The position numbers and the translations under genes are program-made. From the NCBI RefSeq assembly GCF_001886855.1, contig NZ_CP013197.1:1178001-1242000 (forward strand): a stretch of 64,000 nt of DNA. The letters are read 5' to 3'. Positions within the stretch are counted from its first letter, which is position 1. Each line of letters starts with the position of its first letter. This DNA comes from Spiroplasma citri. Its GTDB lineage: Bacteria > Bacillota_I > Bacilli_A > Mycoplasmatales > Mycoplasmataceae. The notes under the pieces were generated by a model. It was not told the origin of the DNA. It saw only the letters and a program-made list of their open reading frames with translations, and made no database searches. Positions 38,601 to 49,859 of the stretch are shown piece after piece.

Positions 38601-40039
38601 TCTGCTAATAAAGACATTCCATAAGACGATAGATAAATAAGAACATCCGTTTTAAAATCAGGAATAAAATCAGTTTCATAAATAGTTGGATAAATATTTA
38701 AGGTATCACCACCAGTTGCTCCAATTGTAAATGTTCGTTCACCAATTTGGATGTTATCATGCAAATTTTTATGATGTGCTTTTAGATAATTAGGGCTAAC
38801 AAAAGCATAATAATTACTAATTGTTGATTCATTCAATGATGGTCCTGCCCACTCATTAACCTTATCAAAAAGATTTAATTGTTTTTCTTTTAATAAATCA
38901 TGCCATCCAATTACTTTATATTTTAAATTATTAGTAATATCCCAAGTTGTAACTTCTTGTCGCATTGCAACATCAAAATTGCTAACAACTCCTAACATTG
39001 TGTAATAAGTTTGAACAAAATTAAGAAAAGAACTTCGTTCACTATAATTACCAAAAAAAGGAACTTTATTGAATAAATTACCAATAACCATTCGTGCTTC
39101 ATTAATTCCAGTTTGATTTTGTTTATCAATATATTGACATAGTGATTGTGCTAAATATTGAATTCGTGTTTCCTTGTTTCCACTTGCATCAGTTACATTA
39201 AAACGAGTAGCAACCCCAAAACTACCTCGAAGTCCTTCTTGAAATAAAGTATTTTGTGAAATATTTGTTACCACTGTTTTATTGTCTTGTTTCCCCAGTG
39301 TTAAACTAATATCCGGAATATTAAATTTAGTAAAATCATTATCAACTGTTTTTAAATTTCAATCTCAGCGTTCAATTGCTTGCTGGTTGGCATCTGCTTT
39401 ACCATTAATAAAATTAGCAATTTTTGCTTTAATTTCTTCAATCGTTGCATTAGTCTGTTTTTTAAAAAAACTAGTATTAATATAGTCAGTAACAATTCCT
39501 AAAAAGTTTTTATATATTTGCGTTGTATAAAATAGTTTAAAATATTGGTCAGCTAAAGCATTATAGCCCATTGCTCGTAATTTTGCTATTAATGAGTTTT
39601 GATAATTTGGAGCAGTTGTTCGTAATGTTAAATTTAATGTTAAATTAGTAATTGTACCATTAGTTAATTCAAAATTAATATCAGATGGTGATAATGCAGT
39701 AAAAACATCTGTTGCTGCTGCACCAATTGTAATTTTTGGATATGTCAATTTATTATCATTGTTTTCTACTAAAACATATTCTGTATCAAAAGCAAAACTC
39801 GGAGTAATTGTTTGCATATTTGAATTTTCAAAATCCATCGCTGAATAATGAAATGAATAATCATAATCAAAGCTACCATAGCCCATTTGTCGATTTGCTG
39901 ATTGTAAACTAGTGACTGTTGTAAATAGACAAGAAGTAATAATTGAACAAATGAAAATTAAAAGGAGCAATGAAATAAATTGCCCTTTTGCTCTAATTAT
40001 TCCTAAAATTCCTTGCTTCATTAACAATGTTTTTTTCAT
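35675..40039 (-). CDS. giant FtsX-like ABC transporter permease
   Basis: 1454 residues, intact with TGA as Trp. N-terminal membrane helix (about 20-42), a very long outer domain, a first group of helices around 590-700 (ITLFAVSYIIIKEMIKRESPQIG, an FtsX coupling motif), a second outer domain, and a final group of helices ending SYFISMKKINQLNIQEIVMM. This is the MacB/FtsX-type layout, enlarged as in other mollicute surface permeases. Probably works with the lipoprotein upstream in export or surface protein handling. The ATPase partner is not in the window. Confidence 0.85.
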
Positions 40040-40061
40040 GTTTAGCCCTTATATTCTCATT

Positions 40062-42254
40062 TTAATCATTTTCAATTGCATCATAATAACGTTTTCATTG
40101 CCCGCTAATATCTTTTGCAAATCATTGAATATTAGAAATTACTCAATATTGATGACTATCATCACCAGGATTAATGTTCATTCAAGTTACTTTATATTTA
40201 TAGTGCACTTTTTGATAATTATTTCCTAGACCATCATATTTCATAAATCAATCCAAATCCCGATTACCTAATGCATTTAAATAAGCTGCATTTAAATCTT
40301 GATAAGTCTTAATTTCTGATTTTGGAATATATCAGTTTTGATGTAAATCTAAATTAGCAACAACATCAGCATCACCTGTACCTTTATATTCAATGTCATA
40401 AGATAATTTATTTTCTTCTAATTGACCATTGCTAATATTTCAATTTGCTCCTAATAATAAATTATTTGAATATTCATATAAAGCATTATTAATTGCTAAT
40501 AAATCTTTCCGTGTTTCTGAATCTGGATCAAAATATAATTTGTTTAATAATGCTCTTACTGGTTGCGTACTATCATTAAATCATGTGAATGCTAAATCCA
40601 TAAATGAATCTTTTGTTGGTGTAGATGGATCATCACTACCTGTTAATAATTGTGTAATTTTTGTTTGATTTTGTTCTTGGTCAGTTGCTTCTGATCATGG
40701 TAACTTACTAACTTCTGTTAATGCATTGGCACTTTGCAAAATTCCTTTTGATAAGGCAACAGCAAAACGATTAATATCATTAACACTTAAAGTTCCTAAA
40801 CCACCTTCTGATTTTGATAACATCATTTTTGACATTGACTGTAATACTACTTTAAACCCAGGAGTAACTACATTAGCAGCAAGTTTTAAAAAACTACTAA
40901 TTGAATTATTTGCTTCTTCTTGGCATTCGACATCTGCTTTAGTATATAAATCATCAAGATATTCACCAAAATCAGTAAATAATTCAGCTAACGATTTTGT
41001 TGAAGCATCTTTTTTAAACAATAAGTCAACTAATCGTAAGTTTGGTGTTTTACCATTTCACATTGCATCACGATTTTTATATTGACCTTCTGGTTTATTT
41101 AAGTCCAATCCCGGTTGCATTGGTCTTACTGCCAATAAATCACTAAAGACTTGTGATTGCGCATCAAAAAAAACATCAATTTTTTGCTTAATTGCTTGTC
41201 TTTCGGTACTATCTTTCCGTAAAAGTTGCAACGCCTTTGTCACTCCAAATTTTGCAAAAGTATAATTTGCATTTTCTTTCGTTGGATCATTTGGTAATTT
41301 AGGAGAAGCAAAAATCTGATAATAAATAGCTCCTAAAATACTTCCCATAAAAGTTCCATCACTATCTCCTGATAATGCTAAAAATTTATTCAACTGATTA
41401 ATATATGTTTTTGATTGTGAACGGTCTGTAAACATATCAGCCATTGAAATTAACTGTAAAATTATCGATAATTTATCTTGTTCTTCTGATTTTTGTGCTG
41501 TTTTAAATGGTCCTCCCGCCGCAAATTTTTGATTATTAATAATAAAGTTTTGATTTGTGTCAGTATCAAATTTAATATCTTTTGTCGCCATTGGACTATA
41601 ATCCATATTAAAATTATAAAAATATGTTGTTCGTGGCATCTCAAATATTGCTTTATTACATGCATCAACAATGTTTTGATTAATTCTTTTATCATCACAC
41701 TTAGTTGGCAAAATTTCCTTTACAATTGAATAATTTGACAATGGTCCTCCATCATATCAATAGTTTAACATATTACTATTTTTTGTTAAATTAGGAATTG
41801 ATGGTAAAGGGTCTTTATCAGAATAGTCAGAAATTTTTTTCTTAGTTTGTTTTTCCGTATTATATAATTCATTATCCAATAAATTCATATAATCATAATT
41901 TGATGATAAAGTTGTTAATGGCATCCCATTGTTTTTATTTAAATATTTGCCACGATAATAATCAATATCAACAATATTACCATCTTTATCTTTATATGAA
42001 TCAGGTAGGCGCATTAACATTTGTAACATTGAAGGTGTATATGTATTTAAGTTTTCATGTCGATTTGCAATTGTTGCTTTTGTAAATAAAGTTGTTTGTA
42101 AAATTTTTGATTTTAATGGGCCATTAGGTAAATTTTCAACTGATGAATCTTTATATTTATCTTCCGCTGATTTTGCTTTAGTTTTACAACTAGCAGTAAG
42201 AGCTGGTGTTGCTGCTAAAGTTGCCGCTGCTAAAATATTAAGTAACTTTCTCAT
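40062..42254 (-). CDS. large lipoprotein, partner of the FtsX-like permease
   Basis: 730 residues. Signal MRKLLNILAAATLAATPALT with lipobox TASC, Cys about residue 23, so lipid-anchored on the outer face. The mature part has no motif I recognise; it is rich in Asn, Lys and Asp with helical stretches. It precedes the permease gene by 22 bases and follows the membrane protein at 42330, so the three are likely one operon. Substrate binding for the transporter is inference. Confidence 0.8.
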
Positions 42255-42329
42255 TATTATTCCTTCTTTTCTTTTTAATTAATAAATAATTTTAAATCAT
42301 TGAGTTAGTGAAATAAATTAATTCTTATT

Positions 42330-43232
42330 TTATTCTTGAAGAATCCTTCTTCAACCATTAATTTCATTTTTTAAGAATTTATTTGGTAAATTTTCTAAAG
42401 CATTTTTTTCACTAATATTAAAAAAACGAATATTATTTAACAATAATAAAAGTGCAACAATATCAGTTGAATTATCATCATTAATTTGTCATAAATTTTT
42501 CATTGTTTTTTTAACAGTTTTTATTAAAAAAAATAAATCTAATAAACATAAAACTTTAATTATTTTTAAAATAATTTTAAAAAACAATGAACGATCTAAA
42601 ATTTTTAAATCGGCAGACCCATTTTCAAAATTATTAATTAAAATTAAAAAAGTTAAAATTTGGAAAGCAAAATCATGTAAAAATGTTGTTTTTAAATCAA
42701 ATAAATAAATAAATGTGATAATAAAAATAATTGAAATATTTTTTATTAACCATAATACTAAAATATGATTATTATTAACATAATAAATTCAGTTTCATAA
42801 TTGTTTTGTTATTAAAAATGAAAACAACAATGAAAACAAAACTGACATAACTAATTTTAAAATATAGTTTAAAAATTGTTTGTTTATTAAAATAATAATT
42901 GTAATAAAAAATTGTAAAACTAAAACAATGCTAAGATAAATACTAGTATCTGTTTTACTTGCATAAATTTGTAAAAGAATAATTTGTAAAATTAAAAGCA
43001 CAATAAACTCACTAGCAACAAAAGTCGCCATAAAGAAATATCTTGTTGCTAAAGATTTTGTTTCATTCTTTCTAGTGTGAATAGCAAAAAAATATTTTAC
43101 AATCTTTAAAACAAGGTAGCATAAAACAAAATTAGTAAGAAAAATTATTGCAATACGTTCCAATAACGGATTAAAGAAAAATGAAGTTGAATTTACGATC
43201 TTAAAATTTGATCATTCGTGTAATAAATTCAT
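42330..43232 (-). CDS. polytopic membrane protein, first gene of the permease operon
   Basis: 300 residues, ribosome site GAGGAGAG. About six membrane helices in the first two thirds; the C-terminal third is soluble with DIVALLLLLNNIRFFNISEK. Extremely rich in Ile, Leu, Phe and Lys. No family recognised. Co-directional with the lipoprotein gene, 75 bases ahead. Confidence 0.7.
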
Positions 43233-43304
43233 TTTTCTCTCCTCACAAATTTCAATATAATCCGATACTGCTTATTAATTATATTAAAGCAAAAAGATAG
43301 AAAA

Positions 43305-43325
43305 AACAAGATACTAACTCTTGTT
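43305..43325. terminator. two-way terminator
   Basis: AACAAGA / TCTTGTT, T runs on both sides; would end transcription of the lipase gene that once lay to the right. Confidence 0.75.
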
Positions 43326-43349
43326 TTTTTTAAAAAAAGTTGCTGTTAT

Positions 43350-43526
43350 TTAAACAAAAAGACTATTATTATAAAAATTTAAAATATCTTGATAAATCTC
43401 TTTTTTAATTGGTTCATTCAAAATCTCATGACGAGCATTTGGATATAATTTAACTTTAACTTTTTTCCTGCCTTTTTATATAAATCAACAGTTTTCATAA
43501 CCATCTTCTCATATTTTCGTAAATCC
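43350..43526 (-). pseudogene. lysophospholipase C-terminal remnant
   Basis: About 58 codons: VDLYKKAGK, one missing A, then VKVKLYPNARHEILNEPIKKEIYQDILNFY. The ARHEILNE segment carries the catalytic His of monoglyceride or lysophospholipases. The rest of the gene is missing beyond the IS3-type element at its right, which marks the break. Confidence 0.8.
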
Positions 43527-43527
43527 T

Positions 43528-44372
43528 ATAATAAAGTAAACTCTTAAAAAGAGTGTAATATTTTATTAGGAGATGTTCTTTTATTATGGGAAAATGATAC
43601 ACAAAAGAAGAAAAAATAAAAATTATTAAATATTATCATAAAAATGGGTATATGAATACAATAAAAAAATTTACTATTGCAAAGAAAACTTTACGCAGAT
43701 GAATTAAAATCACAAATGAAAATAATTTAATTACTGGAAAGGGTCCTCAGTCAAAAGGAATTCACAGACTAGGACGACCTAAAACTATTGATTTTAATAG
43801 TATGAGTAAAGAGGAACTAATTAAATATATAGAAATGATACAAGATATAAAAAAGTATTTAACCAAATCGAAGAAAATGAAATTTTGAGCGGTTTGGTCC
43901 TTGAAGAAAAAATACACGATTAAATATTTAACTCATATTTTAAATATTTCTAAATCAGGATATTTATAAGTGATTTAACAATGGTATGCAAAAATTTAAT
44001 AAGTGAGATTCAAAATTAGCTAAATTAATTAAAATATCATTTTTGAAATTTAATAAAATTTATGGTTATAAAATGTTAACTTTAATAATTAATAAAATCT
44101 ATAATTTATCTTTAAAAGCTCATATAGTATATAGATAGTAATCCATATGATAATGTCCATACTGAATCATGATTTGGTACAATGAAAAGTGAATTTTTAA
44201 ATTAAATTTCAAGAAAAAAAAGAACTACAAAATGAATTATAAGTAATTTACCTAAGTATATTTATTTTTATAATAATTTTAGACCACAATCAAAATTAAA
44301 AGGTCTAAGTCCTGTTGAACACAGGAACCTAAACCTTTAGTCATTTTTTATTAGTCTACTTTTCTTGACTAA
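43528..44372 (+). mobile_element. IS3-family element, internally deleted
   Basis: Same ends as the copy at 21927-23170 in the opposite orientation. OrfA is open from ATG 43586 (MGKWYTKEEKIKIIKYYHKN...). The DDE part is largely gone: the sequence jumps at about 44141 from the AHIVYR region to the last part. Non-autonomous; the two copies could act as recombination sites. The right end lies 16 bases from the stop of the ABC exporter gene. Confidence 0.8.
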
Positions 44373-44388
44373 TTCAATAAACACTTTT

Positions 44389-46296
44389 TTATTTGCCCTG
44401 GTTACCAGCACGATGAAGGTCACGGAATGGACCATCAATCGCAATTAACTCATCGTACTTACCATTTTGAATAATTCCTTGCCCTTTTCCTAAGACAAAA
44501 ATTTGATCAACATTTTTAATTGTACTTAATCTGTGCGCAATTGAAATAGTTGTTTTACCAACCATAATTTTTTCTAATTCAGCTTGAATTTCTTTTTCCA
44601 CAATATTATCTAAAGCACTTGTTGCTTCATCTAAAATTAAAACTTGTGGATTTTTTAAAATCATTCGGGCAATAACTAGCCGTTGTTTTTGACCACCTGA
44701 TAGCATAAACCCTCGTTCTCCTAAAATAGTATTATAACCATCTTTTCAACCCATTACTAAATCATGTAAGTTCGCTTTTTTACAAGCTTCAACTACTTCT
44801 TCATCTGTTGCATTAAACATTCCATATTTTACATTATAAATAACATCCCCAAATAAAATTTTTGGTTCTTGCTCAACATAACCAACATGTGTTAAATAAC
44901 TTGCTAAGTTTAATTTTTTTAAATTAGTGTTATTAACAACAACTTCCCCACTAGTTGGATCATAGAAACGTAATAATAATTTTGAAATTGTTGATTTACC
45001 ACTTCCAGTTTCTCCAACAAAGGCATAACTTTTTCCTTTTTCAAAAGTCACTGTTGTTTTAGGAAAAATAATAACACCTGGTTTTTCAGGATATTCAAAA
45101 ACAATATCTTTTAAAATAATATCTCCTTTAACTTCTTTTACCTCTGGAACATTACGATTTGGTTCAATTGTTGTATCAACACGAATTAATTGAATAATTC
45201 GTTTTGTTGAAGCTGTTGCACGTGCTAATCCTGGAACTAATCCAGTTAATGTTCAAATTGGAAATGCCAAAGTATTAACACCTGTAATAAAGGCTGGTAA
45301 AATTTTCATAATACGATTAGTATGTTCTGCGCCTTTATTACCATATAAAATGATACTTGCTAAGACAACAATCACTGTTAAACTTAATGCACATAAAATA
45401 ATAATTGTTGTCATTCATGCTTGAATACGATTTAAACGACGATTAACACGGTAATATTCTTTGTGAATTTGTTCAAAACGAACACGTTCATATTCTTCTG
45501 TTCCGGTTGCTTTAATTAGGGCGATTGATGCAATTCGATCGGTCACATCTCCATTAACATCTGTAATTTTTGCACGAACATTTTCTGTTTCTGATGCTTG
45601 TGAACGAAAAGTTACTGCAACAGCAACCATAAATAATGATGTTGAGCCTAAACAAATCAATGCTAATTTTCAATCAATATTTAATAATGAAACTGCACTA
45701 CCAATAAATATAATTGGGATACTGATTAAGTTAGCTGGGGTTAGCTGTGATTCATCCCCAATAACTTGTGTATCATTAATTAATTTAGTCATTGTTTCTC
45801 CAATTTTTTTATCAGAATAATAACCTATGTTTAAATTAACTAAGTTATTTAATACCGCATTACGGACATCGATTTCAATATTCCGCCCTAGCATGCCACC
45901 TACTCGTTCACGAATATTTGTTGTAATTACGGCAATTAATAAGTCCACACCAATGATAATTAATCATATATATCATCGTAATCCTGTTGTTACTGAAGTT
46001 GGATCATCACCAAATTCATATAAAATTTCACTCATTAATTGGTTAATTAAAAAAGTCATTATGACAATTGAAGTCGAACTTAATACTAACGCTCATAAAA
46101 TTGTAAACGAACGTAATAAATAACGACGATAATAAATTGCAACTAACTTAAAAAAACCAATTCGAGGTGTCTTGATTCTTTTCATCATTTCTAATGGCGT
46201 TTCTTGCTTACGAGCTTGATTTTTTTTATGTAATTCATTATAATCTAAATTCTTTTCAATTTTATTAATATCAATTAATTCTTTAATTTTCCCCAT
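44389..46296 (-). CDS. ABC exporter with fused membrane and ATPase domains
   Basis: 635 residues, ribosome site AGGTGAGG. Membrane domain with about six helices (80-370), then ATPase: Walker A GETGSGKS at 428-435, signature LSGGQ at 532-536, Walker B VLILDEATSAL at 552-562 and an H-loop (IAHRLS). MsbA/LmrA-type half transporter, acting as a dimer for lipids, drugs or peptides. An N-terminal cytoplasmic stretch of about 60 residues is longer than usual. Confidence 0.92.
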
Positions 46297-46371
46297 AACC
46301 TCACCTCATTTCTTAAAAAATGCGAGCCTAATTATTTGCTCTCTTATCAATGTATTATATCAAAAAAAAAT

Positions 46372-46401
46372 AAAACTTTTTTAAAATTTTAAAAAAGTTT
46401 T
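46372..46401 (-). terminator. palindromic terminator of the His-rich membrane gene
   Basis: 30-base perfect palindrome (AAAACTTTTTTAAAA and its complement) directly after the stop on the reverse strand, followed by TTTTATTTTTTTTT in that direction. Confidence 0.8.
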
Positions 46402-47328
46402 TTATACATATATTCCATATCGATCAACTAATTGTCTTGTCCGTTGCTCTAGTAACAAAAATAAAGTCGCATTTACAATATACTTAGCCGTAAAAATTCC
46501 AAAGAAAATTCCGATAAAAATTAAAGTATGTTGTCATGACTCAAAAATAGATGCCATACCACTATTATCGTGGTCATGATCATGCCCAGCATGCGCAACA
46601 GTAATTTGGTTAGATCAATCAATTTGATTACTTGTTATATTCCCTGTCGGAACTAACACATTCAAACTATCGTTTAGAGCATGCGCATGGTCAACACCAG
46701 GATGCGTATGACCGATATTTACTAAAATTTTTGCAACAATTAAAAATGAAATTGCTTCAATTAAAGCACATATTGGTACTATAATAACAAATGCCAAGAT
46801 TTTTTTTCCTCATTTAATATTAGCAATTTTATGATGATGATCATGTGCTTTTTTAACATGATGATATTCATGAATAGTATGGTCTTCGACATTTTCTGGA
46901 ACCGTAATTTTATGACAAGCATTAAATAAAATATAATAAACAAATCAAGTTACAAACACAACTAAGATATTAGAAATCATAAAGAATGCCATTTCAAGTC
47001 AAGTATGATGCCCATCAATTAAATTATGAATTCAGGATAATGCAATTCCTTCTAATAAAGCAAATCCTAATCCAACAATTGCAATTGAATAAATAATTAC
47101 TAAAGTATCAAAAAATCGTAAACCAAACGTTGCCCCTCAAGGGGTCGGAACACTAAAAACCTCTAGTAAACTTAATCCAACAGCCATAGCTAAAAAAATC
47201 GCAGAAGCAGCAATTTTAAACGTAATTGATCTTTGATTATATAATTCCTTATGAAAAACTGATTTTTTAATCCGAGTTCAAATCTTATCCTTTTGTACTG
47301 TTAAAAAATCGGTAGTATTTTTTTTCAT
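46402..47328 (-). CDS. His-rich ECF-type membrane protein (S component, tentative)
   Basis: 308 residues, ribosome site AAAGGAAAAA. About six membrane helices; the start (ITFKIAASAIFLAMAVGLSLLE) and layout resemble S components of ECF vitamin or metal transporters. Three His-rich stretches stand out: HTIHEYHHVKKAHDHHHK, GHTHPGVDHAHA and AHAGHDHDHD, as in metal carriers. A zinc, nickel or cobalt role is likely but unproven. The promoter lies within a perfect inverted repeat. Confidence 0.7.
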
Positions 47329-47356
47329 TATCTTTTTCCTTTCTTATTTATAAAAA

Positions 47357-47419
47357 TTATAATTTATTTTTATAAAAAGTCAAGTTTAAATTATGAGTTT
47401 TTATAAAAATAAATTATAA
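47357..47419 (-). promoter_or_regulatory. promoter inside a 22-base perfect inverted repeat
   Basis: 47357-47378 and 47398-47419 are perfect inverted copies, all A/T, 19 bases apart. On the reverse strand TTGACT, 16 bases and TATAAT fall so that one arm covers the spacer and the -10 box and the other lies upstream of the -35. This is the layout of an operator for a dimeric repressor, such as a Fur/Zur-type metal sensor. Confidence 0.6.
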
Positions 47420-47433
47420 CTATCTAAACAAAA

Positions 47434-47460
47434 ATAAAAATAGATTAATATCTATTTTTA
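47434..47460 (-). terminator. rnpB terminator
   Basis: On the reverse strand AAAATAGAT / ATCTATTTT with an ATTA loop, followed by TATTTTTG. Confidence 0.7.
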
Positions 47461-47461
47461 T

Positions 47462-47853
47462 TAGTAAAGTTACAACATCATAACCCACGTTCTGTTTTTA
47501 TTTCTTAAAATAAAATACTAGTTATTTATCTATCAATTATTAAATTGATCCCCTTGTTTTTTCTGCTTCAAAACAAGAAGTTCCCTTACCAAAATTTAGG
47601 TTTCTCGCTTGTGGGGTTTACCCGTTCCATTTTTTAAATTTCTTTAAAAACTCGTTTCTGTGGCACTTTTATAGAAAAAACTCCATATTATTTAATAATA
47701 ACGTAGGATTTTTTTCAGCCGTCATAAGTAACCTTATGCCTAATTTTATGAATTAAATTAGCACAAACACTACAATCATCACAGATTGTGCGAGCGTGGA
47801 GTTTCCTCTATTAACAAGAAGTTAATAGCAACTAGTTCTGTTATAACTCATAT
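47462..47853 (-). ncRNA. rnpB: RNase P RNA
   Basis: The reverse strand shows conserved RNase P blocks in order: GAGGAAACTCCACGCTCGCA, later GAAACGAGTT, GGTAAACCCCACAAGCGAGA, and near the end ACAGAACGTGGGTTATG. Size and shape fit the type-B RNA of Firmicutes and mollicutes. It cuts the 5' leader from tRNA precursors. A TATAAT box lies at 47857-47862. Ends are estimated from the promoter and terminator. Confidence 0.92.
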
Positions 47854-47889
47854 CTATTATACTATATCTTAGAGATTAATTAAATAAAT

Positions 47890-48216
47890 CTAATCGTTAT
47901 TTATTTTTCCTTCTAAGTTATGAATCCGTTTTATTAAATCCGCTTTTGAAAATCCTTCTTCTTCTAAACGAGCTTTTTGGGCTTTTGTTTCATCAAGTTG
48001 AGCTCTTAAAACATCATTTTTATCTTGCAAATCATTTAATTGTTGACGCAAATACTTAATTTCTTTATTAAAGTCATTCGTAATTCCTTCAAAAACGCGA
48101 TAATCTGTCGCAACCATATCTAAGAATGTATCAACTTCATTTGGATCATAACCTTGATAATCAACTTGGAATTCCTTATTAATAATATCCGTTGCTCGTA
48201 ATTTAATTGTTTTCAT
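47890..48216 (-). CDS. gpsB: GpsB/DivIVA-domain cell division protein
   Basis: 108 residues. N-terminal DivIVA membrane-binding part ending FQVDYQGYDPNEVDTFLDMVATDY, then a coiled coil (EIKYLRQQLNDLQDKNDVLR) to the end. The short length fits GpsB rather than full DivIVA. Divergent from recU, as in many Firmicutes, with rnpB next to it. Confidence 0.85.
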   Translation of the reverse strand: MKTIKLRATDIINKEFQVDYQGYDPNEVDTFLDMVATDYRVFEGITNDFNKEIKYLRQQLNDLQDKNDVLRAQLDETKAQKARLEEEGFSKADLIKRIHNLEGKINND

Positions 48217-48284
48217 TTTTTACACCTCTTTTACAAGGAACAAAGTTCATTTTTTGATAATTAATTATTAAAGGAGGAAACAAA

Positions 48285-48796
48285 ATGTATCTACCCAATA
48301 ATCGTGGCATGTTTCTAGAATCTTTACTTAATTATACTATTCAAAAATATTTTGATAATAATACTAGTCTTTTTTTAAACGGCCAGTAAATATTATTCCA
48401 CTTGAAAAATACCAGCATTTAATCACAAAAAGTTATTTTAAAGCAAAAACTGGGTGTGATTATTATGGACTTTATCAAGGTCATTATATTGAATTTGAAG
48501 CAAATGAAACCAATAAACAAAAATTTAATTTAAACAATATTAAGACACATCAATTACAACAATTAGCATTAGTTCATAATCATCATGGCATTAGTTTTAT
48601 TATTATTATTTACTTTTATTCCTATAATCGTTATTTTATTTTATCATATCAAAAATTAACAGAATGAATAAAATTAATGCCAACAAAACAAATACCACTT
48701 TCATATTTTATTGAAAATGGCCATGAGCTTTTTTTAGTTTTTCCTAATTTCCTTGATTTTGAACCAATTCTTAATCAATTAATCAATTATATTTAG
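48285..48796 (+). pseudogene. recU: Holliday junction resolvase RecU, one-base frameshift
   Basis: Strong ribosome site AAAGGAGG. MYLPNNRGMFLESLLNYTIQ is the RecU start; after a T7 run at 48370-48376 the frame must shift to give FKRPVNIIPLEKYQHLITKS, then KTGCDYYGLYQGHYIEFEAN with the catalytic Asp, Glu and Lys region. With 8 T the gene would be 170 codons long. RecU cuts recombination junctions. The end overlaps the convergent dnaD gene by 14 bases. A slip at the T-run could be an error or a real loss. Confidence 0.85.
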
Positions 48797-49331
48797 TTAA
48801 TGATTTTGGTTTATTTTTAAGATAATTATCAATAAACTTCAGCAATTCTTTAAAAGTTAGTTTTGCATTTTGATGATTATTAATAATTAAGGTTAATTGA
48901 AAATCAGAAATTTTATTTTCTAAATAAGTATTTAAAGTTGCTTTTTCGTCTTCATTTAAAGGTTGATGTAAAATTTGATTCACTTGTTCAAATAAAATCT
49001 TTTTTTCAACATTTAATTCTAAGTTTTCAATTGCAATAATAATCTTATTAAAAATTGGTGATAAATCCATTTCTAAAACATCTTTTTTCATTTTAATATC
49101 AATAAAGCCAGCTTGCTTCAAATGATCTAACATCTTTTTTGCTTGGGCTTCACTAAAGTTAGAATGATTTGCAATTTCTAATGGCGTGATAAACCTTTTA
49201 TCAGAAGAAGAACAGTTCATAATCAACATAATTAATACTAACTGTTCTTCTGACAAATTTATTAATTTATAATGACTTAACAAAAAAGGCCACTTATTAA
49301 TACTTCCTTTGTTAAATAAACTATTTAACAT
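48783..49331 (-). CDS. dnaD: DnaD-like primosome protein
   Basis: 182 residues. N-terminal winged-helix part (SEEQLVLIMLIMNCSSSDKR, PLEIANHSNFSEAQAKKML) and C-terminal DnaB2-like part (LNEDEKATLNTYLENKISDF, LTFKELLKFIDNYLKNKP). In Firmicutes DnaD helps load the replicative helicase, and lies near recU as here. Confidence 0.8.
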   Translation of the reverse strand: MLNSLFNKGSINKWPFLLSHYKLINLSEEQLVLIMLIMNCSSSDKRFITPLEIANHSNFSEAQAKKMLDHLKQAGFIDIKMKKDVLEMDLSPIFNKIIIAIENLELNVEKKILFEQVNQILHQPLNEDEKATLNTYLENKISDFQLTLIINNHQNAKLTFKELLKFIDNYLKNKPKSLTKYN

Positions 49332-49354
49332 AACAATTAAATCTTTCGTAATTG

Positions 49355-49639
49355 TTAATTATTGTTTAAATCAGTTTTTAATTGTTTACCTGCTTTAAAT
49401 TTAGCTGATTTAGAAGCTGGAATTTTAATTGTTTCTCCTGTTGACGGATTTCTTCCATCTCTTGCTGCTCTTTCGGTTACAGCAAATTTCCCAAATCCTG
49501 CAATTGAGACTTCTTTTCCAGCAACTAAAGCTTTTTTAATATGATCAAAAACAAAATTTGTAATTTCTTCTGCATGTGTTTTTGATAACACATCAGTAAA
49601 TTTTTCGGCAATTTGCGCTGCTAGTTCTTTTTTTGACAT
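49355..49639 (-). CDS. hup: HU family DNA-binding protein
   Basis: 94 residues, MSKKELAAQIAEKFTDVLSK and the signature GFGKFAVTERAARDGRNPST with GETIKIPASKSAKFKAGK. Dimeric histone-like protein that bends DNA. Ribosome site AGAGGTGT. Reverse orientation, 23 bases ahead of dnaD, so perhaps co-transcribed. Confidence 0.95.
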   Translation of the reverse strand: MSKKELAAQIAEKFTDVLSKTHAEEITNFVFDHIKKALVAGKEVSIAGFGKFAVTERAARDGRNPSTGETIKIPASKSAKFKAGKQLKTDLNNN

Positions 49640-49859
49640 AATTACACCTCTTCTAATAAACCTTGTATAAATTTAGGTTTATATTATCTTACCTAATTTT
49701 TATAAAAATGTATACCTTTTTTAAACAAAAACATTACTTTCATAAAGTTTTCTGCTTTGATAAATCACTTTTAAAATAATCAATGCTACAATATTTATAG
49801 TAGTAATGCAGGATATTAAATTACTACAAAAACTAAAAAACAAGAAGAAATAATTATCA

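Noticed and set aside
39282-41085. Several + strand frames of 60-120 codons opposite the FtsX-like and lipoprotein genes
   Set aside because: All lie within long, intact reverse genes with clear signals and domains.
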